Positions 58,963-64,000 of a stretch of DNA of 64,000 nt are shown one piece after another. The notes under the pieces were generated by a model. That model was given only the letters and a program-made list of their open reading frames with translations, was not told the origin of the DNA and ran no database searches. Position 1 is the stretch's first letter. Each line of letters starts with the position of its first letter. Both the position numbers and the translations under genes were made by a program. Source of the stretch: Photobacterium marinum (GTDB lineage: Bacteria > Pseudomonadota > Gammaproteobacteria > Enterobacterales > Vibrionaceae); the NCBI RefSeq assembly GCF_000331515.1, contig NZ_AMZO01000023.1:62001-126000 (forward strand). Reading direction: 5' to 3'.

Positions 58963-60033
58963 ATGTTTAAGATTCTGGATTTGTACATTGGCCGAACGAT
59001 TATTGCGACTACAACGCTGACGTTGTCTACCCTTGTCGGGTTGTCGGCAATCATAAAATATGTTGAGCAGCTGCGTAAGGTCGGCGAAGGGACATACGAT
59101 TTGTGGAAGGCGCTGGCATTTGTTTTGCTAAGTATGCCCCGTGATATTGAAATGTTTTTCCCGATGGCGGTATTGCTTGGGGCTTTGATTGGCCTGGGAA
59201 CGCTGGCCTCCAGTTCGGAGTTGGTGGTCATGCAGGCGGCTGGCTTTTCCAAGCTGGATATCGGCTTGTCCGTTCTGAAGACGGCTGTTCCGTTGATGCT
59301 GGTGGTGATGGTGCTTGGCCAGTGGGGCGCGCCGGAAGCCCAGAAAGCTGCGCGTGAACTGCGTGCTTTATGGACATCTGGCGGTAATATGCTGTCAGTT
59401 CAGCGTGGGGTCTGGGCAAAAGACGGTAATGATTTTATCTATATAGGTCGGGTGCATGAGCAAACTCATCTTGATGCGGTCAATGTATGGCAGTTTGATG
59501 AGCAAGACAAGTTGACTCATACCTTGTTTGCCAGTTCTGCGGAGTATAGTGAGCAGGATGGCTGGTTGCTTGAAGGTGTGACTATCACGGCAATATCTGA
59601 TGTAAAACAGACTAATACTGAATATGGCACCTTGCCGTGGAAGACAACTTTGACGCCCGATAAGCTGGCAGTGGTAACGGTGAAACCGGAAGAGCTGGCA
59701 CTGTCAGGTGTTTATGATTACGTGACTTACCTGAAAGAGTCGAAACAGGATGCGTCCCGTTATGAGCTCGCATTCTGGCGTAAAGCTCTGCAACCGGTGT
59801 CGATTGCCGTAATGATGCTGCTCGCATTGTCGTTTGTATTTGGTCCGCTTCGATCGGTCACAATGGGGGCTCGGGTGCTGTCCGGGGTGATTTTCGGTTT
59901 TGCCTTTTATATTTCAAACGAAGTATTCGGGCCGATGAGCATTGTTTATCGTCTTCACCCTATCGTTGGTGCTCTGGGGCCGAGTTTGGTATTCCTGTTC
60001 ATCACGATTTACCTGCTCAGACGTAAGTTGTAA
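58963..60033 (+). CDS. lptG: Lipopolysaccharide export permease LptG
   Basis: Second permease of the LPS exporter. At 356 residues it has the same 6-TM architecture as LptF; begins MFKILDLYIGRTIIATTTLT, periplasmic domain about 125-265. Directly follows lptF with no gap; a strong terminator follows. Confidence 0.96.
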   Translation: MFKILDLYIGRTIIATTTLTLSTLVGLSAIIKYVEQLRKVGEGTYDLWKALAFVLLSMPRDIEMFFPMAVLLGALIGLGTLASSSELVVMQAAGFSKLDIGLSVLKTAVPLMLVVMVLGQWGAPEAQKAARELRALWTSGGNMLSVQRGVWAKDGNDFIYIGRVHEQTHLDAVNVWQFDEQDKLTHTLFASSAEYSEQDGWLLEGVTITAISDVKQTNTEYGTLPWKTTLTPDKLAVVTVKPEELALSGVYDYVTYLKESKQDASRYELAFWRKALQPVSIAVMMLLALSFVFGPLRSVTMGARVLSGVIFGFAFYISNEVFGPMSIVYRLHPIVGALGPSLVFLFITIYLLRRKL

Positions 60034-60045
60034 AACATACTTTAA

Positions 60046-60077
60046 AAAAAGAAGGAGCCATTGGGCTCCTTCTTTTT
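60046..60077. terminator. Bidirectional terminator after lptG
   Basis: AAAAAGAAGGAGCC-ATTG-GGCTCCTTCTTTTT, a 14-bp stem, between convergent genes. Confidence 0.92.
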
Positions 60078-60135
60078 TATGTCTGATTTTTAGGCTGGAC
60101 TTGTTATCTGGGCAAGGCCTGCAATTAGTTTGGAA

Positions 60136-60630
60136 TCAGTTTACTTTCGGCAGGACGATCATTTCACATTCTGCCATCAGATCCTGAAAAGATTGTTTTT
60201 CTTTACTGAACGGCGCAATCAGGTTGCCTAGTCCGAATGCGGATGAACCCATGCGGATCAGTGCTTGGGTCAGGCGGATATTCGAGCCGTCTTTGTTTTG
60301 CAGTCTTAGTTTCCATGCCCGCATTCCCAGGGTCTGGCCTCCTTTACACCAAAAATAGGCAAAGAAGCCAACGATCACTAGGGCAAGGTAGCCAGTGTAC
60401 AGCATACCTACAACCGGATGCTGCGTCATATAGGCGCTGAGATCCTGGTAGTTGCCAAGATCAAGAAGTCCGGTATAGAGCATTAATGCGGCAACAGCCA
60501 TTGCCACGCCACCGGCCAGCATTAGAACCGCAGCAATGACCAGTGAATCATAGAGCCAGGCTCCCAGGCGACGGAAAAGTCCCGGATATTGTTTAGCTGG
60601 TTTAACGTCCTGTTGTTTTCTCTTCTTCAT
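60136..60630 (-). CDS. RDD family membrane protein
   Basis: A 164-residue inner-membrane protein with three hydrophobic segments (about 31-55, 78-96 and a weaker one near 130-145) and the RDD-type pattern RRLGAWLYDSLVI near 20 plus KGGQTLGMRAWKLR near 102. The family is ubiquitous and poorly characterised (some members act as sodium/proton antiporters). ATG 60630 has AGG 8 nt upstream; a GTG three codons earlier (60639) is possible. Confidence 0.85.
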   Translation of the reverse strand: MKKRKQQDVKPAKQYPGLFRRLGAWLYDSLVIAAVLMLAGGVAMAVAALMLYTGLLDLGNYQDLSAYMTQHPVVGMLYTGYLALVIVGFFAYFWCKGGQTLGMRAWKLRLQNKDGSNIRLTQALIRMGSSAFGLGNLIAPFSKEKQSFQDLMAECEMIVLPKVN

Positions 60631-60834
60631 TTTCAGCACCTGGTAAAATTTATAGAGCGAGCAGCATCGGTGCAGTGTAGCAACTTCATAAATTAAGGTG
60701 AATGGCGACTCTGTCGGAAATGAGACAGATAAAAGCCGAGAATTCAGTCCGGTGCGGCTATGCTTTATTGTCAGAAGCCTGAATCGGTATCTGTTCAGGA
60801 ATCTGTTTTGTTGTCTGTGATGAGGAGATGAACC

Positions 60835-61041
60835 ATGGCGGAAGAAAACAAGAACACCACCAATTGGCCTGATCTGGCTGGTGCGCTATATGACAAGCTG
60901 ACTGAACGTCATGCTGAGCTGACGTATGACTTTAATAATGTCGAAGTCAGTGTGCCGAGCGGTGCTGGCGATAAGCCGGAGCACTCAATATGGAAGTTCA
61001 ATGGTAGCATCAGCATCCGCGGACGTAATCTGGAAGACTGA
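60835..61041 (+). CDS. Conserved small hypothetical protein (68 aa)
   Basis: An acidic soluble protein, MAEENKNTTNWPDLAGALYD at the start. It has no motif or domain I recognise; it looks like one small alpha/beta domain with a WKFNGSISI strand near its end. GAGGAG lies 6 nt before the ATG, a strong initiation site, and the gene is tightly followed by another small ORF. Probably Vibrionaceae-restricted, which is inference. Confidence 0.72.
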   Translation: MAEENKNTTNWPDLAGALYDKLTERHAELTYDFNNVEVSVPSGAGDKPEHSIWKFNGSISIRGRNLED

Positions 61042-61043
61042 GA

Positions 61044-61391
61044 ATGGAGTTGCTGTTGTCGGGTGATATGGATATTGAGGTGGATGGGGAGTCAGTTCAG
61101 CTGTCAGCCTGTGGTAATGAGATCACGTTAACCCTGACGCAAATTTCCACTCTGGCTTTGGCTGCCCGTTCTATTGCCCGGATGCCACGTTTTATCGATC
61201 ATCAGGCATCCTTGTCTTTGCTGACGACACTTTGTCCTGTGATACGTATTAATGTCGGGACGGATACTGTGTTAGAGATCCGGCGCAGGAAAGGGATATT
61301 TTCCCGAGTGTGGATCCATCACTATTCATTACAGCAAAAATGGATGTGGCTGAAAAACAGCTTTCGGCTGCTACGGCGCTATTACCGATGA
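61044..61391 (+). CDS. Hypothetical protein (115 aa), coupled to preceding small gene
   Basis: Starts 2 bp after the preceding stop (TGAGA-ATG), so it is probably translated with it. The N-terminal half (MELLLSGDMDIEVDGESVQL) is beta-rich. The C-terminal 40 residues are strongly basic and aromatic (RVWIHHYSLQQKWMWLK, then RLLRRYYR), suggesting contact with membrane or nucleic acid. No known domain recognised. No terminator is evident before tRNA-Leu. Confidence 0.68.
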   Translation: MELLLSGDMDIEVDGESVQLSACGNEITLTLTQISTLALAARSIARMPRFIDHQASLSLLTTLCPVIRINVGTDTVLEIRRRKGIFSRVWIHHYSLQQKWMWLKNSFRLLRRYYR

Positions 61392-61491
61392 TTTTTTACT
61401 GCATTATGAGCAATATAGACGTCTGTTCGGCTATTGCTGGCTAAATATAAGCCAAACAAACAGAAATACTGCTGAGTTAACGTATAAAGGC

Positions 61492-61519
61492 TTGCGCCCT
61501 TCATCGGTATACGTATAAT
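61492..61519 (+). promoter_or_regulatory. Promoter of tRNA-Leu
   Basis: TTGCGC (61492-61497), 16-nt spacer, TATAAT (61514-61519), 11 bp before the tRNA. Confidence 0.75.
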
Positions 61520-61530
61520 GAGCCGCATCT

Positions 61531-61615
61531 GCCCGAGTGGTGAAATTGGTATACACGACGGATTCAAAATCCGTTTCCTTCGGGAGTGACGGTTCAAGTC
61601 CGTCCTCGGGCACCA
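61531..61615 (+). tRNA. tRNA-Leu, anticodon CAA
   Basis: 85-nt class II tRNA: acceptor GCCCGAG / CTCGGGC, anticodon loop TTCAAAA (CAA), long variable arm TTTCCTTCGGGAGTGAC, T-loop TTCAAGT and encoded CCA. It reads UUG codons. Confidence 0.93.
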
Positions 61616-61625
61616 GATTAAAGAC

Positions 61626-61651
61626 AAAGCCTCAACTTCGGTTGGGGCTTT
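61626..61651 (+). terminator. Terminator of tRNA-Leu
   Basis: AAAGCCTCAAC-TTCG-GTTGGGGCTTT (one G-U) with a stable TTCG tetraloop; U-tract weak (TGTTG). Confidence 0.75.
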
Positions 61652-61786
61652 GTTGTACCTGAAACCCAGTTTTTCAGAATCCCTCATTATACTTTCCTTG
61701 TTCAAGCCATTCCTAATATTGCACCTCCGTTTTATGCTTTTGTAGCTACCTTATAAGTACAGCAAATGTCACTGGCGGGAATGGAT

Positions 61787-62920
61787 ATGGACATAAGTTT
61801 CAAATATGCAGATGAGTTCGGGCCGTTTAAGGTGATTCAGCTGTATGAGCCTTCTCTTTCTCTCAAGGCCGTTTTGGTTGTTGATAATGTGGCTATGGGG
61901 CCTTCAATCGGAGGAATTCGGATGGCTCCGGATGTCACGATTGACGAATGTTTCCGGCTGGCACGGGCGATGACCTTCAAAAATGCGGCTGCCGGACTGC
62001 CTCACGGTGGCGGAAAGGCGGTGATTTGTGCTGATCCAAAAATGCCGAAAGCGGAAAAGCAGGCAGTTGTTCGGGCGTTCTGTCAGGGGCTGCGCAATGA
62101 AGAAAGTTATATATTTGCCCCTGACATGGGCATGGATGAAGAGTGTATGGCCTGGATCCGGGATGAAGTCGGGCGAGTTGTCGGTCTGCCTCGCGAGCTG
62201 GGAGGCATTCCGCTTGATGAGTTAGGAGCAACTGGCTGGGGGCTGAGCCATGCTGTTGATGTGGTTGCTGAACAATATGGTTTCCCAGTCAAAGGGGCCC
62301 GGTTTGTAGTGCAGGGTTTTGGTGCGGTCGGTAAGCATGCCAGTCGTTTTTTAATAGATAAAGGGGCTGTTTTGGTCGGTGTGGCAGATTCCCGAGGAGC
62401 TATTCGCGATGATAATGGTTTGGATGTTGATGCTCTGATTGAACTTAAGGCGCAGGGGAAATCAGTGACTGAATACCCTGATGCAAAAGTAATTTCGGCG
62501 GATGATCTGATTGAGCTCGAATGTGACCTTTGGATCCCGGCAGCCCGTCCGGATGTAATTAATGAAGGTAATGTTCAGCGCCTCAATGCCAGAGCTGTGA
62601 TTCAGGGCGCGAATATTCCCTGCACCAAAGAAGCCGAAGCTTATCTTCATCAGCAGGGAATCTTGTGTTTACCTGACTTTATCGCCAATGCCGGTGGGGT
62701 TATTTGTGCATCAATGGAGTATCACGGTGCGACTCAGTCTGCGGCTTTTGATGCTATCGGTGAGAAGGTTCGGCGAAATACTGAAGAGGTGCTCAACCGG
62801 ATAAAAACACAATCAATTTCACCCCGAGAAGCAGCGATAGCGTTGGCCAAAGAGCGGTTGCAAAAGGCGATGGTTTTCCGGCGTTATTCGTTGTTTTCAA
62901 CTGCGCCGCACTTCCTCTGA
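61787..62920 (+). CDS. Glu/Leu/Phe/Val family amino-acid dehydrogenase
   Basis: NAD(P)-dependent oxidative deaminase. About 377 residues from the chosen start: substrate domain with GIRMAPDVTIDECFRLARAM and the catalytic glycine-lysine motif PHGGGKAVI, then Rossmann domain VVQGFGAVGKHASR. The short length (glutamate dehydrogenases have about 420-450) and the motif spacing lean toward leucine/valine or a related short GDH. The start is unsettled: ATG 61787 has GGGA 6 nt upstream, ATG 61781 is adjacent to it and ATG 61766 has none. It is followed at 27 bp by an acyl-CoA synthetase, hinting at amino-acid carbon-skeleton catabolism. Confidence 0.85.
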   Translation: MDISFKYADEFGPFKVIQLYEPSLSLKAVLVVDNVAMGPSIGGIRMAPDVTIDECFRLARAMTFKNAAAGLPHGGGKAVICADPKMPKAEKQAVVRAFCQGLRNEESYIFAPDMGMDEECMAWIRDEVGRVVGLPRELGGIPLDELGATGWGLSHAVDVVAEQYGFPVKGARFVVQGFGAVGKHASRFLIDKGAVLVGVADSRGAIRDDNGLDVDALIELKAQGKSVTEYPDAKVISADDLIELECDLWIPAARPDVINEGNVQRLNARAVIQGANIPCTKEAEAYLHQQGILCLPDFIANAGGVICASMEYHGATQSAAFDAIGEKVRRNTEEVLNRIKTQSISPREAAIALAKERLQKAMVFRRYSLFSTAPHFL

Positions 62921-62947
62921 GTTCATGTTAAAAGTGGGGGAACTTGT

Positions 62948-64000
62948 ATGGCTAGGGCAGTAAAAAGCTATTTTCACCGAGGGGGGACGGAACCGTTGCT
63001 TGGGAAAACTATTCCTGAGCATTTTGCCGATATCGTCAGGCGTTACCCTGAACAGGAAGCTGTGGTCGCTATTGCTCAAAACCGAAGGCTGACCTACAGA
63101 ATATTAGATAAAGAAGTAAAAAAACTGGCGAAAGGGTTGCTGGGATTCGGGTTTAAGAAAGGAGAGCGGATAGGCGTTTGGGCAACGGATAACCTGGAGT
63201 GGCTGTTGTTGCAAATCGCCACAGCTCGTATTGGTGTCGTGTTGGTCAACATCAATCCGGCTTATCGTCAGCTGGAGCTAGCATACGCACTGCAATGTTC
63301 TGAAGTGCAGGGACTGTTTGTGATCCCGTCTTTTCGTGATAGTGATTATATTACGATGCTTACCTCACTGTTGCCTGAGTTGCAATCCGGTGAGCCACTC
63401 TCCCCGCTAAATAATCAGGCGTTGCCTTTTTTACGAGCTGTGGTGGTGTACGATCCGGATGAACCGGAAAAAACAGCCAGGCCGGCCCCCGGTTTTACGC
63501 TTTGGACTGAGATAATTAAGGCCGGTGAAACGTTATCTGATCAGGCGCTTGAAGCGGTGACGACCAGTCTCGATTGTGACGAGCCTATTAATATTCAATA
63601 TACTTCTGGCACTACCGGGTTCCCGAAAGCCGTGGTGTTGACCCATCACAACATTCTCAATAATGCTTATTTTTCTGCTAAGGCGATGCATTTTACCGAG
63701 CAGGACAGGCTGTGTGTTCCCGTACCGTTTTATCACTGCTTTGGTATGGTGCTGGCAAATTTGCTGTGTTTTTCTGTCGGTGCTTGCATCGTGATCCCGG
63801 CGGAACATTTTGACCCGAAAGCGGTACTTAAAGCTATTGATAGTGAAAAATGCACCGCAGTTCATGGGGTGCCGACCATGTTTATTGCCGAGCTGGAACA
63901 CCCTGACTTTGCCGACTACGACATGAGTTCCCTGCGCACAGGCATTATGGCTGGCGCGCCCTGTCCGTCGCCGCTGATGATGCGGGTGATGAAAGATATG
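62948..64000 (+). CDS. AMP-binding acyl-CoA synthetase, 3' end cut by window
   Basis: Activates a carboxylic acid to acyl-AMP and then acyl-CoA. 351 codons are open to the window end, beginning [19 protein letters not shown]. The AMP-binding motif [18 protein letters not shown] is near residue 218. The N-terminal half resembles the medium/long-chain fatty-acid ligase family (FadD-like, [18 protein letters not shown]). GGGGGAA lies a few nt before the ATG. Likely co-transcribed with the dehydrogenase upstream; together they may degrade a branched-chain amino acid, inferred from context only. Confidence 0.85.
   Translation, partial: MARAVKSYFHRGGTEPLLGKTIPEHFADIVRRYPEQEAVVAIAQNRRLTYRILDKEVKKLAKGLLGFGFKKGERIGVWATDNLEWLLLQIATARIGVVLVNINPAYRQLELAYALQCSEVQGLFVIPSFRDSDYITMLTSLLPELQSGEPLSPLNNQALPFLRAVVVYDPDEPEKTARPAPGFTLWTEIIKAGETLSDQALEAVTTSLDCDEPINIQYTSGTTGFPKAVVLTHHNILNNAYFSAKAMHFTEQDRLCVPVPFYHCFGMVLANLLCFSVGACIVIPAEHFDPKAVLKAIDSEKCTAVHGVPTMFIAELEHPDFADYDMSSLRTGIMAGAPCPSPLMMRVMKDM

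Noticed and set aside
1..64000. CRISPR arrays, prophage, insertion sequences, integron sites
   Set aside because: No regularly spaced direct repeats, transposase, integrase or phage genes were seen on either strand.

Overview
The window is a chromosomal segment of a gammaproteobacterium. Gene content and order (rpsU-dnaG-rpoD, tsaD/plsY/folB/uppP/cca, hldE-glnE, tolC-nudF-yqiB-cpdA-yqiA-parE-parC, pyrBI, valS-holC-pepA//lptFG) are those of Enterobacterales and Vibrionales. The arginine deiminase genes, the ExeA/ExeB pair and the moderate base composition point to Vibrionaceae, perhaps Photobacterium or a relative. The genus is an inference. I see no prophage, insertion sequence, integron or CRISPR array, so this is mostly core genome.

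Layout. 1-2045: end of ilvI and all of ilvH (acetolactate synthase III), a terminator, and an unlisted 42-residue membrane peptide. 2474-4838: a GntR/FCD regulator and pykF, both leftward. 4839-5640: a gene-poor stretch with a promoter-operator-hairpin unit (candidate sRNA or pykF leader) and tRNA-Ile(CAU). 5783-10330: the leftward rpsU-yqeY-dnaG-rpoD macromolecular synthesis cluster. 10515-18905: tsaD, plsY, folB-folK-uppP, cca, an ExeA/ExeB-type pair and ygiM. 19020-22700: pitA with its DUF47 partner, and the CYTH-CHAD triphosphatase ygiF. 22761-29843: a potassium channel-like protein, a chemoreceptor, glnE and hldE. 29944-38414: tolC, then nudF-yqiB-cpdA-yqiA-parE-parC. 38576-41000: plsC, idi, ridA and a divergent argR. 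41247-47721: a trypsin-like lipoprotein, pyrLBI, then argF, arcC and arcA (leftward, arcA first in transcription). 48824-51190: the ArcD/YfcC-type transporter gene and a long upstream region with an arginine-rich, ArcA-like leader ORF. 51190-61391: rraB, a MarR-GNAT fusion, valS-holC-pepA, lptFG, an RDD protein and two small hypothetical genes. 61531-64000: tRNA-Leu(CAA), a Glu/Leu-type amino-acid dehydrogenase and a truncated acyl-CoA synthetase.

How the genes work together. The most distinctive block is 40497-50673. Arginine catabolism (arcD transporter, arcA deiminase, argF/arcB carbamoyltransferase, arcC carbamate kinase) lies beside pyrimidine synthesis (pyrBI), which uses the same intermediate, carbamoyl phosphate, and beside a diverged arginine repressor. 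pyrBI has a classical UTP-sensing leader peptide and attenuator, plus a PurR-like box over its promoter. The transporter gene is preceded by a 64-codon ORF that starts like ArcA, carries seven arginine codons in eleven, and then stops. It is either a recruited arginine-sensing leader peptide or the decayed remnant of an arcA copy. It is the best candidate in this window for something undescribed.
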